A stretch of DNA of 64,000 nucleotides from Maridesulfovibrio ferrireducens (lineage in GTDB: Bacteria > Desulfobacterota > Desulfovibrionia > Desulfovibrionales > Desulfovibrionaceae). The DNA is taken from positions 62,001-126,000 of the forward strand of contig NZ_JAEINN010000014.1 of NCBI RefSeq assembly GCF_016342405.1, given 5' to 3'. The notes beneath the pieces are model-generated. The model had not been told where the DNA came from and did no database searches. It saw only the letters and a program-made list of their open reading frames with translations. The position numbers and the translations under genes are program-made. Shown here in pieces: positions 23,443 to 31,640 of the stretch. Every line of letters begins with the position of its first letter. Within the stretch, counting starts at the first letter, position 1.

Positions 23443-24672
23443 ATGCCGAAATCTAAAAACAACATCCTCTTCGTAGATGAAGAAAAAAAACAGATTGAAG
23501 CCTTTAAAAAGATGCTAATGCCCATGTCCGGACAGTGGGAGTTACACTTTGCAAACTCAGCAAAAGAAGCTTTAGAACTGATTGAAATTCAGCCATTTGA
23601 TATCGTTGTTACGGATTTTCATACAACAGGACTCCCCGACGGAGAGCTCATAAGTGAGGTTAGAAAACAGCAGCCCGGAGCAATTCGTTTCATTTTATCA
23701 AAGGATCAGAACACAAATAAATCCATGCACTCGGCTATGTATGCTCATCAATTCATAAGCAAACCTTGCTCCGCAAAAGAACTGATCGAAACAATTGAAA
23801 GATGCCTCAGATTAAAAAATATATTCCTTAATGAACGGGTTTCTAAAGCGATTGCCTCAATAGATGAACTTCCTGTAATGCCGTCTCTGTACATCAAACT
23901 AGAGAAAGAACTGCGAAAAGAAGATGTTTCGATCAAAAATATCGGCTTGCTCATAAGTGAAGATTTGGCAATAACCTCGGGAATTCTTAAACTGGTGAAT
24001 TCCTCCTTTTTCGGCCTGTACTCTAAAATTACAACCCCGGAAAAAGCCGCCACAATGTTAGGGATCAGTACTATTAAAGGGCTTGTGCTGGGCATGCACA
24101 TTTTCAACTCAAGCAAGACCGAATATTTGGATTTTTCCATCGAGAATCTTGGAGAGCATTGCCTATATACAGCTCTTCTAGCCCGGGCAGTTATTCAAGC
24201 AGAAGGAGCTGATACTGATACAGCTGAAAAAACATTTCTTGCAGGTTTTCTCCACGACATTGGAAAACTAATCCTTTGTGTCTCTTATCAGCCGGAATAT
24301 TCTGAAATTCTAAAAATAGTACAAAATGAAAACATTCCTATGAGTGTCGCTGAAAAAGAAATTTTCGGTTTCACACATGCCGAAGTCGGAGCTTACCTTC
24401 TGGCTCTTTGGGGATTTGATGAGACAGTTGTTGAAGCAGTGTACAGCCATCACAATCTAACTGAACCGGATTCAGACATGCTTAGCCCTGCGGCAGCTGT
24501 CCACATTGCCGATACCTTTGAGCACGAACTACGCTTGCGGCATCAAGAGAATGCTCCACATATTTTGAATGCAGAATGGCTGGAAAAGAACGGATTTTCA
24601 AGTAAGCTTGTGGGCTGGCTTGAAGTCTGCGCTCAGCAATTGGACAAAGATCTTACAAATATTAACCCGTAA
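23443..24672 (+). CDS. Receiver-HDOD signalling protein
   Basis: 409 residues. The N-terminal receiver domain (about 5-125) has phospho-acceptor Asp in IVVTDFHTTGLPDG and a conserved Lys (FISKPCS). The HDOD domain (about 140-340) starts at IDELPVMPSLY and includes LGISTIKGLVLG; an HD-like motif GFLHDIGKL and a later FTHAEVGAYLLALWGF follow. HDOD proteins are regulatory modules without proven phosphohydrolase activity, often linked to chemotaxis, cell cycle or second-messenger signalling. The Shine-Dalgarno AGAGGA is good. Its last 11 bases overlap the convergent nadE stop. No kinase is adjacent. Confidence 0.88.
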   Translation: MPKSKNNILFVDEEKKQIEAFKKMLMPMSGQWELHFANSAKEALELIEIQPFDIVVTDFHTTGLPDGELISEVRKQQPGAIRFILSKDQNTNKSMHSAMYAHQFISKPCSAKELIETIERCLRLKNIFLNERVSKAIASIDELPVMPSLYIKLEKELRKEDVSIKNIGLLISEDLAITSGILKLVNSSFFGLYSKITTPEKAATMLGISTIKGLVLGMHIFNSSKTEYLDFSIENLGEHCLYTALLARAVIQAEGADTDTAEKTFLAGFLHDIGKLILCVSYQPEYSEILKIVQNENIPMSVAEKEIFGFTHAEVGAYLLALWGFDETVVEAVYSHHNLTEPDSDMLSPAAAVHIADTFEHELRLRHQENAPHILNAEWLEKNGFSSKLVGWLEVCAQQLDKDLTNINP

Positions 24673-26311
24673 ATCGGCAGGCTATAGGCATTCTCCATCC
24701 TGTACCGAAAGCTCTGGAAGTTATTTTAAGTCCCGGAGCGGCCTGCTTACGTTTGAATTCTGAAATTTTAATCAACCTAAGAATGCCCTGTACAATTTCA
24801 GGGGCAAAACCTGTTTCTTTGACAATTTCAATCTCAGACATATGATGCTCAACTCTGAGCTCAATAATGCGATCCAGCACTTCATACGGCGGCAACGAGT
24901 CTTCATCTTTCTGCCCCGGACGCAATTCCGCGGACGGTGGCTTTTCAATTGTCGCAATCGGTATAACATCCCCCATTCCCTGTTCATTCAGCCAGCGGCA
25001 TACCCTGAAAACAAGAGTTTTGTAGAGATCTGAAATAACGGCCAAGCCTCCGGCCATATCTCCATAGATAGTACAATAACCTACTGCGAGTTCGCTTTTA
25101 TTGCCGGTGGTTACGAGCAATGCTCCCATTTTATTAGAAATGGCCATTACAAGATTTCCCCGTATCCGTGACTGAATATTTTCCTCAGTCACATTCTCGG
25201 ACAACCCGGCAAAAGCGGGAGCCAGAGCCTTTTCAAAATTCTGCATGAGTTCCTGAATAGGAATAATGATAGATTTGATACCCAGATTTTGAACAAGCTC
25301 CAAAGAATCATCAATGCTTCCTTTACTGGAATAAGGAGAAGGCATCAAAACTCCGAGAACATTCTCAGGCCCTAAAGCCTCAGCGGCGACTGCGGCTGTC
25401 AAAGCAGAATCTATCCCGCCTGAAAGCCCTAGAACAACTTTCTTAAAACCCGTTTTAGCAAGATAATCGTGCAAACCAAGCACCATGGCATTCCATGCTT
25501 CGGATTCCTCGCAGAAATCATCTTCCTCTATTTTTCCAGTGCCACTTTTAACATTAACAATAACGACATCTTCTTGAAAACTTTTCCCACGGGCAATCAA
25601 AGTACCCTGTGCATCAAAAGCGCAACTTCTTCCGTCGAAAACTAAATCATCATTACCGCCGACCTGATTTGCGTAAACAACGGGCACTTTATACTTGGAA
25701 GCAATGGAAGAAAGCATTTTTTCGCGCACAAGCTGCTTTCCAATATTAAACGGAGATGCCGATAAATTGATCAAAACATCCGGCTTGTTTTCCATTATTG
25801 CCGGTAACGGATTGCTTCCATAACGCGCATTTGTGCCATTTTCACGATCATTCCATACGTCTTCACAAATTGTTACGCCTATCCTTACACCGTCAAAAAC
25901 AAAAAAATTGCATTCTTCGGAAGGTTCAAAATATCTCTGTTCATCAAAAACATCATACGTCGGGAGCAACCATTTATAAAAAACTCTCGGCACCCCGCCC
26001 CGCTCAATAAGCCATGCAGCATTCCGCAAGGGATTCCCACAACCTTCATGATTGATATCAACTCCTCCGACAATCAAAGCAATATCATCAGGAATCTTAC
26101 GAGAAAGCTCAGATACCGCGTTTCTGCACCTTAATACAAAATCAGAATTAAGCAGCAAATCCCGCGGAGGATATCCTGTGAGCGCAAGTTCTGAGGTTAC
26201 ACATATCTTTGCGCCACGCTCAACGGCTTTATCAACACCGTCCAGAATAAGCTTGATATTACCTTCGAGGTCACCGACCGTCCAATTGAGCTGCAAAAGG
26301 GCTATTTTCAT
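24662..26311 (-). CDS. nadE: Glutamine-dependent NAD+ synthetase
   Basis: 549 residues with two domains. Residues 1-255 are a nitrilase-like glutaminase with catalytic triad candidates Glu in SELALTGYPPRDLL, a Lys in FYKWLLPTYDVFDE, and Cys in GVTICEDVW. The remainder is the ATP-dependent synthetase with P-loop LGLSGGIDSALT and the GALLVTTGNKSELAVGY and GDMAGGLAVI segments. It amidates nicotinic acid adenine dinucleotide to NAD+ using glutamine-derived ammonia in the cytoplasm. Length and motifs are complete. The Shine-Dalgarno AAGGACGG is a little far from the ATG. The 3' end overlaps the convergent HDOD gene by 11 bases. Confidence 0.95.
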   Translation of the reverse strand: MKIALLQLNWTVGDLEGNIKLILDGVDKAVERGAKICVTSELALTGYPPRDLLLNSDFVLRCRNAVSELSRKIPDDIALIVGGVDINHEGCGNPLRNAAWLIERGGVPRVFYKWLLPTYDVFDEQRYFEPSEECNFFVFDGVRIGVTICEDVWNDRENGTNARYGSNPLPAIMENKPDVLINLSASPFNIGKQLVREKMLSSIASKYKVPVVYANQVGGNDDLVFDGRSCAFDAQGTLIARGKSFQEDVVIVNVKSGTGKIEEDDFCEESEAWNAMVLGLHDYLAKTGFKKVVLGLSGGIDSALTAAVAAEALGPENVLGVLMPSPYSSKGSIDDSLELVQNLGIKSIIIPIQELMQNFEKALAPAFAGLSENVTEENIQSRIRGNLVMAISNKMGALLVTTGNKSELAVGYCTIYGDMAGGLAVISDLYKTLVFRVCRWLNEQGMGDVIPIATIEKPPSAELRPGQKDEDSLPPYEVLDRIIELRVEHHMSEIEIVKETGFAPEIVQGILRLIKISEFKRKQAAPGLKITSRAFGTGWRMPIACRFTG

Positions 26312-26516
26312 TATTTACTGACCGTCCTTTTCTTTATGAATACGGACTTTTGTTAACGTTTGCGGGAAGAGTTGTCCATAATTCGATTTCTCTAAACTTG
26401 ATATGAACTTTCATTCAGTTTATCTTGCACTGAATATGCCCTAAGGATAAAGAAATAAATTACCCCTTAGCCATATTATATCTTTCAATCATAATTAAAC
26501 AAACAATGGACTGAAA

Positions 26517-29279
26517 TTGTTTAAAATAGACAAAGTACAAACTCGAATAAGCATAATGATCATATTAATATCATTATTGGCCTTCGTTATTTCCGGTGCC
26601 TACGATTATTCGATTATGCGTAAGGACATGCTTAAAGAAATGAATCAGAAGGCAGACGGCCTTGTCGAAAGACTTTCAGAGTCACTAATCCCCCCCCTTT
26701 GGAACGTGGATCAGTCCGCAATAAATAGAATTATTTTGTCGGAAATGAATGACAAAAGAATTAAAGCCATAATCGTTACTGAAGATAATGATAAAAACGT
26801 ATTTGCAGGCAAAATAAGAGATAAAGATTGGGATATAATTGATTTTATAAATTGGCCCATAGGTGAATTCGTTAAACGAAAAGCTGAAATATCTGTACTG
26901 AATCAACCTATCGGTGCGGTTGAAATTTTCTTATCGACCAAATTCATTCAAGAGGAACTATACAATTCACTTTTACAGTCGCTCTTAAGAAACATGCTTC
27001 TAGTTGTCCTGTTAATGGTAACGATCTTCGTTACCATACGAAACGTTCTTATCTCGCCCATTATTAAATTATCCCAAACTGCACGCCGAATTTCCGTTGA
27101 TAAAAACTATGGAGCCAGAGTTGACTTTAAATGTCAGGGAGAAATGGAAACACTCGTTAACAACTTTAACCACATGCTTCAGCAAATTGAAGAACAGGAC
27201 CACAAACTTAAAGAATACAGCGGAAAGCTCCAACAAAAGATTCAGCAAAGTAATAAAAACTTAGCAAACAGCTACCGAGAACTTCAAGTAACAAATAGAC
27301 AACTTGAAATTGCGAAAAATGAAGCTGAAGCCGCTTCACGCTCTAAAAGTCAATTTATGGCAAATGTCAGCCATGAAATAAGAACCCCCATGAACGCAAT
27401 TATCGGAATGGCCGACCTGACACTGGCAACAAAATTATCTGCCAAGCAATCTGATTTTATGAAGATAATCATTAGTTCAGGTCAGGTACTATTAAGACTG
27501 ATCAATGACATTCTAGATTTTTCAAAAATTGAAGCAGGCAAGCTTGAACTTGAAGAAGTTAACTTTGATCTTCATAAGTTGATTGATGAAATCTCGGACC
27601 TTTTTGTTGAACAAATGGTCGCTTCGCAAACGGAATTGGTAATTGAAATTCTCCCGGATGTGCCGAAACGAATAAAAACTGACCCGCTAAGGCTAAGACA
27701 AGTTCTTGCCAACCTGACCGCAAATGCTTTCAAATTCACCAATAAAGGTGAAATCACAATTACTGTAAAAGCTGAACATATCGGCCCGGAGAAAATGGAT
27801 CTTATTTTTGCCGTAAAGGATACCGGGATAGGAATCCCGGAACAAATTCAGCCCGAGCTATTTAAAGCCTTTAAACAGGCTGACGGATCTACCACCCGTA
27901 AATATGGTGGTACAGGTTTAGGGCTGACCATTTCCAAACGAATAATCAATCTCATGGGCGGAGATATCTGGGTTAAAAGTAAACCTGGAGAAGGTAGCAC
28001 ATTCTTCTTTAAAATATCCCCGAAACGAGTTCCGAACACGCATCCCACTGAATACCTGTTGCCGGAAAATCTTCTGAACCAGCCTGCACTCATAATCGAT
28101 GACAATATTGCGGTAAGATCCGTTCTTTCCCGATACCTGCAACAATTCGGCTTCAAACCTGAAAGCTCGTCTTCTGCGGAAGAAGGGTTGGAAATGATAA
28201 AACAAAAAACGGATGTCCCGTACAAATTCATACTCATGGATTTGAATCTTCCGGGAATGAAAGGAGATGAAGCTTCCAAAATAATCAGAGAAACTCATCA
28301 GCCCGAAGACCTTCCTATCATCATGATTACCGCAATGGATTTAAATGAAGCTCTGGTAAAAGCCAAAGCAACAGGGATAACAAAGGTCATAACTAAACCT
28401 CTGAAACAAGCGGCTCTATTTGATGCAATTCTGAAGACGTTTGCTCACAGTGATTATATGCAAAAAGTAATCGAACCTTTACAGGTCGCTGAAAAAATAT
28501 TTGAAGGTTTTAACGTTCTGCTGGTGGAAGACAATGCCATCAACCGCCAAGTAGCCGAACAAATTCTTATGACTACCGGACTGGAAATAGAAACTGCCAT
28601 TAACGGACTTGAAGCAGTACAGATGCTCGCCCAAAACAACTATGACCTCGTTCTTATGGACATCCAAATGCCGGAAATGGACGGATATGAAGCGACCAGA
28701 ACCATACGTAACAAGTTGAAAAAAAAGGATCTTCCGATAATAGCAATGACGGCTCACGCTATGAGGGGAGACAAAGAAAAATGTTTGCAAGCAGGCATGA
28801 ATGACTACATTCCAAAACCCATTGATAAAAATCAAATGATAAGCACCATCAAAGCTTACTTATTAATTAATCACGACGAATTCAGCAAAAGCAAAGTACA
28901 GGACACATCCTCAACAAACAAAAATTTCCAAAAATATCAACAACTGAACATAGAAGAAGCTTTGGATCGCATCGGTGGCGACTTAGATATTCTGATTAAT
29001 ATTTTGAACAATTTCGATGAATATAACAAAAAATTTACAAAAAAAATAAACTCCATGCTGGCAAAAAATGAACTCAAAGAAGCCGGTGATATGGCGCATA
29101 CGCTGAAAGGGGCTGCTGCAAACCTTTCTGCAATCTATCTGGCCAAAACTGCTCAAAAACTGGAGAATGCCTGCAAAGCCAATCAGAAAGAAGATGCTGT
29201 CATAGCTTTATATGAAACAAGCAAAAAAATTGAACTTCTCCAAATGGATATTTTAATGCTCACCGAAGATCTTTCCTGA
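26517..29279 (+). CDS. Hybrid sensor histidine kinase (HAMP-HisKA-HATPase-REC-REC-HPt)
   Basis: 920 residues with a TTG start; the Shine-Dalgarno is weak. Two transmembrane helices (about 10-30 and 155-176) enclose a small periplasmic sensor of about 120 residues. A HAMP and coiled coil (to about 275) lead to HisKA with His286 (VSHEIRTPMN), ATPase with DTGIGIP (435-441) and GGTGLGL (464-470), two receivers with Asp575 and Asp715, and a C-terminal HPt with His861 (AHTLKGAAANL). All phosphorelay residues are present. REC1 is the more divergent (LMDLNLPGMKG). This is an unorthodox phosphorelay kinase; no response regulator output gene is adjacent, so the target is elsewhere. The periplasmic ligand is unknown. 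Confidence 0.93.
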   Translation: MFKIDKVQTRISIMIILISLLAFVISGAYDYSIMRKDMLKEMNQKADGLVERLSESLIPPLWNVDQSAINRIILSEMNDKRIKAIIVTEDNDKNVFAGKIRDKDWDIIDFINWPIGEFVKRKAEISVLNQPIGAVEIFLSTKFIQEELYNSLLQSLLRNMLLVVLLMVTIFVTIRNVLISPIIKLSQTARRISVDKNYGARVDFKCQGEMETLVNNFNHMLQQIEEQDHKLKEYSGKLQQKIQQSNKNLANSYRELQVTNRQLEIAKNEAEAASRSKSQFMANVSHEIRTPMNAIIGMADLTLATKLSAKQSDFMKIIISSGQVLLRLINDILDFSKIEAGKLELEEVNFDLHKLIDEISDLFVEQMVASQTELVIEILPDVPKRIKTDPLRLRQVLANLTANAFKFTNKGEITITVKAEHIGPEKMDLIFAVKDTGIGIPEQIQPELFKAFKQADGSTTRKYGGTGLGLTISKRIINLMGGDIWVKSKPGEGSTFFFKISPKRVPNTHPTEYLLPENLLNQPALIIDDNIAVRSVLSRYLQQFGFKPESSSSAEEGLEMIKQKTDVPYKFILMDLNLPGMKGDEASKIIRETHQPEDLPIIMITAMDLNEALVKAKATGITKVITKPLKQAALFDAILKTFAHSDYMQKVIEPLQVAEKIFEGFNVLLVEDNAINRQVAEQILMTTGLEIETAINGLEAVQMLAQNNYDLVLMDIQMPEMDGYEATRTIRNKLKKKDLPIIAMTAHAMRGDKEKCLQAGMNDYIPKPIDKNQMISTIKAYLLINHDEFSKSKVQDTSSTNKNFQKYQQLNIEEALDRIGGDLDILINILNNFDEYNKKFTKKINSMLAKNELKEAGDMAHTLKGAAANLSAIYLAKTAQKLENACKANQKEDAVIALYETSKKIELLQMDILMLTEDLS

Positions 29280-29352
29280 TACTCTTTGTTGATATTCACG
29301 CCGAATTGAGGCAGGAATCAATTCATCATTAAGATTTAAAAAGGATTCAAAT

Positions 29353-29694
29353 ATGGCCCTTATGTTTGGAAGTCCTTCCAAAAAAGGACGTGGCTCTCTG
29401 GAAGATGCCAAAAAAGAACAGCGGCTCGACATGGCGCGCAATCTGTATCTTGGCGGCAAAATCAAAATTGTTACAACGGAAGAAATTCCTAACCGAGAGG
29501 TTATGGGAACATTCGGGCTTGTAGTCTGTCGAAGCTATAACTGCGATAATGCTTTCTATGGATTGATAGCTCAGGCAATAGATGCAAACGCAGATGCAAT
29601 TCTCGCTTACCGGGAACTGGTTTCGTTTCATCCTGAAGGGGATAGATATTATTCCTGCTTTGGAACAGCTGTCAGGCTCAAAAAAATAAAATAA
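29353..29694 (+). CDS. YbjQ-like (UPF0145) small protein
   Basis: 113 residues with a good Shine-Dalgarno (AAAAAGGA). The C-terminal two thirds, from IKIVTTEEIPNREVMGTFGLVVCRS, resemble the YbjQ / putative heavy-metal-binding fold, in which a short VTT-x-IPGRE start is followed by a glycine-rich strand and an Asn/Asp-Ala-Asp-A repeat (here IDANADAILAYREL). Two cysteines (VVCRSYNC) are present. Function of this family is not well established. It stands alone between the hybrid kinase and a bidirectional hairpin; the N-terminal 35 residues are charged and probably flexible. Confidence 0.6.
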   Translation: MALMFGSPSKKGRGSLEDAKKEQRLDMARNLYLGGKIKIVTTEEIPNREVMGTFGLVVCRSYNCDNAFYGLIAQAIDANADAILAYRELVSFHPEGDRYYSCFGTAVRLKKIK

Positions 29695-29701
29695 TTTTAA
29701 A

Positions 29702-29740
29702 TTTACAGGGAACATATGCTGTTAACATGTTCCCTGTAAA
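29702..29740. terminator. Bidirectional hairpin between YbjQ-like gene and aroC
   Basis: TTTACAGGGAACAT (29702-29715) pairs perfectly with ATGTTCCCTGTAAA (29727-29740). The A/T-rich outer arms give T-runs on both strands, as expected between convergent genes. Confidence 0.88.
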
Positions 29741-29742
29741 AA

Positions 29743-30795
29743 TCACTTCATTCTACGTTGCAGGAGAAGATTATCTGCAATGGTAAGCATTGCCATAGCC
29801 TTAAGCACTGGAACAATGCGCGGAATAGCACAAATATCATGCCTGCCGCCGATTTTTATCTCAGCTGAATGACCTTCGCTATCAACTGTCTGCTGCTCTT
29901 TGCAGATGGATGGAATCGGCTTAACATAGGCCCTGACCACAATATCCTGACCACTTGAAATACCACCTAGAATTCCACCTGCATTGTTGGACAAAAATCC
30001 TTTCTCATTAATAAAATCATTATTCTCGCTACCCGTCGCATCCGCGGAAGAACATCCTGATCCAATCTCGACACCTTTTACGGCACCGACAGACATCAAC
30101 GCATAAGCAAGTCTGGCATCCAATTTATCAAACACCGGTTCACCAATTCCTGCGGGCACGCCTTTAATGCAGACTTCAACAATTCCGCCCAAAGTATCTC
30201 CAGCAGAACGCACTTCCATTATACGCTTTTCCCACTTTTCAAGAACATCTGCGTCAGGACTGAAAAAAAGTCTTTCATAAGCACTGTCAGGATCTTTGAC
30301 GACAGCATCAATACCACCGATACGCACCGTGTAGGCGTTGCAGGTTATACCTTCAAGACGTAAAAGTTCCTGTGCAACAGCTCCTGCTGCAACGCGTGAA
30401 ACAGTTTCCCTACCGGAAGAACGACCACCGCCGCGATAGTCTCTGAAACCATATTTCGCATCATAGGACAAATCGGCATGCCCCGGTCTGTAGACATTCA
30501 TAATTTTTGAATAATCTCTAGAGCGCTGATCTGTATTTTCAATATGAAAACCAATGGATGTTCCGGTAGTTCTACCTTCAAAAACACCGGATAAAATTTT
30601 TACCTTATCGGCTTCTTTACGGGCGGTTCCGGCAATACCAGACCCGGGCTTGCGTCTGTCCAGCTCAAGTTGAATAATATCCTCATTCAGCTCAATTCCA
30701 GCAGGACATCCATCAATAACTCCACCAAGGCCGGGACCGTGAGACTCTCCATATGTAACAACCTTAAAAAGATTGCCGAATGTGTTTCCACTCAT
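29743..30795 (-). CDS. aroC: Chorismate synthase
   Basis: 350 residues, full length. Signatures visible: GESHGPGLGGVIDGCPAG near the N-terminus, RPGHADLSYDAKYGFRDYRGGGRSSGRET (basic FMN/EPSP-binding segment), and the late GGILGGISSGQ. It converts EPSP to chorismate using reduced FMN in the cytoplasm, the last common step of aromatic amino acid synthesis. Its ATG touches the stop of the shikimate kinase gene by one base, so the two form an operon (aroK-aroC). The hairpin at 29702-29740 ends it. Confidence 0.96.
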   Translation of the reverse strand: MSGNTFGNLFKVVTYGESHGPGLGGVIDGCPAGIELNEDIIQLELDRRKPGSGIAGTARKEADKVKILSGVFEGRTTGTSIGFHIENTDQRSRDYSKIMNVYRPGHADLSYDAKYGFRDYRGGGRSSGRETVSRVAAGAVAQELLRLEGITCNAYTVRIGGIDAVVKDPDSAYERLFFSPDADVLEKWEKRIMEVRSAGDTLGGIVEVCIKGVPAGIGEPVFDKLDARLAYALMSVGAVKGVEIGSGCSSADATGSENNDFINEKGFLSNNAGGILGGISSGQDIVVRAYVKPIPSICKEQQTVDSEGHSAEIKIGGRHDICAIPRIVPVLKAMAMLTIADNLLLQRRMK

Positions 30796-31325
30796 TATTT
30801 ATAATCTCCATTCTCAATAATTTTAAATGCCCCGACAATTCTTTCACAAATTTCCTGCACACTGCCTGCACCGTCAACAGTCACAGCCGCACATCCTGAA
30901 TATAATTTTTCACGCGCTTCAAGAATTTCGCTAATTTCTTCCATCAAAGATTTTCCTGTCAACGATGGACGTTGTCCATGTTCAGGATTAGCTGACAAAC
31001 GCTGAACCAGCGTATCAACATCTGTTTTTAAATAAACAGTAAAACCTTTTTTCAAAATTTCAAAATTTTTCTCGCGAACAACAATACCGCCACCACACGA
31101 AACAACTGCTCTTTCAATCTCTGACAAAGACTTAAACACGTCACTTTCAAGATCACGAAATGCTTCCCACCCGTTAGCTTCTACAAAAGTTGAAATTTCA
31201 CAACCTGCTTTCTCAACAATAAGTGCGTCACTATCGTAAAAATCAAACTGCAACCCCTTTGCAACAGCCCGGCCGACTGTAGTTTTTCCACATGCTCTGG
31301 GACCGACAAGAAAAATTTTATTCAC
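30795..31325 (-). CDS. aroK: Shikimate kinase
   Basis: 176 residues. I place the start at the second of two in-frame GTG codons, because AGGAG lies five bases before it and too close to the first. Walker A GPRACGKTT is at about residues 8-16. The shikimate-binding DSD segment (FYDSDALIVEKAG), an arginine in AFRDLES, and the SCGGGIV loop are in place. It phosphorylates shikimate with ATP in the aromatic pathway. It is first in the operon with aroC, with a one-base overlap at their junction. Confidence 0.92.
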   Translation of the reverse strand: MNKIFLVGPRACGKTTVGRAVAKGLQFDFYDSDALIVEKAGCEISTFVEANGWEAFRDLESDVFKSLSEIERAVVSCGGGIVVREKNFEILKKGFTVYLKTDVDTLVQRLSANPEHGQRPSLTGKSLMEEISEILEAREKLYSGCAAVTVDGAGSVQEICERIVGAFKIIENGDYK

Positions 31326-31640
31326 ACCCACTCCTATTGCTCTTCTGTAATATATAAAATGTTTGTTTTCTCGTTTACAAACACCTAGACTGTTTCGGGA
31401 ACCTAGAATTGCGTTAATTATAAGTTTTCATCACCGATATTTCAATTCAGTGCATTATTAAGCTGTTCTTTAAAAAAAACAAAACTAAATGTCGGGATTA
31501 TTGTATTGAAAAAAGATATCACGTATTAAACGAAGAAGACTCAATCTAAGCGTTGCTTAAGAGATACAAACCTGAAACAGTCAGCGGATCAACATTCTTA
31601 AACGTAAACATACCGGACTTGTCAAGCACCGGAGACCCTG
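31326..31640. other. Intergenic region between divergent aroK and MscS genes
   Basis: About 315 bases, AT-rich, no open frame with a ribosome site and no RNA gene that I recognise. It must hold the two divergent promoters, but no convincing -35/-10 pair, riboswitch or operator stands out. Confidence 0.5.

Noticed and set aside
31326-31640. Riboswitch or small RNA before aroK or the MscS gene
   Set aside because: No conserved riboswitch core or strong hairpin with T-run is visible.
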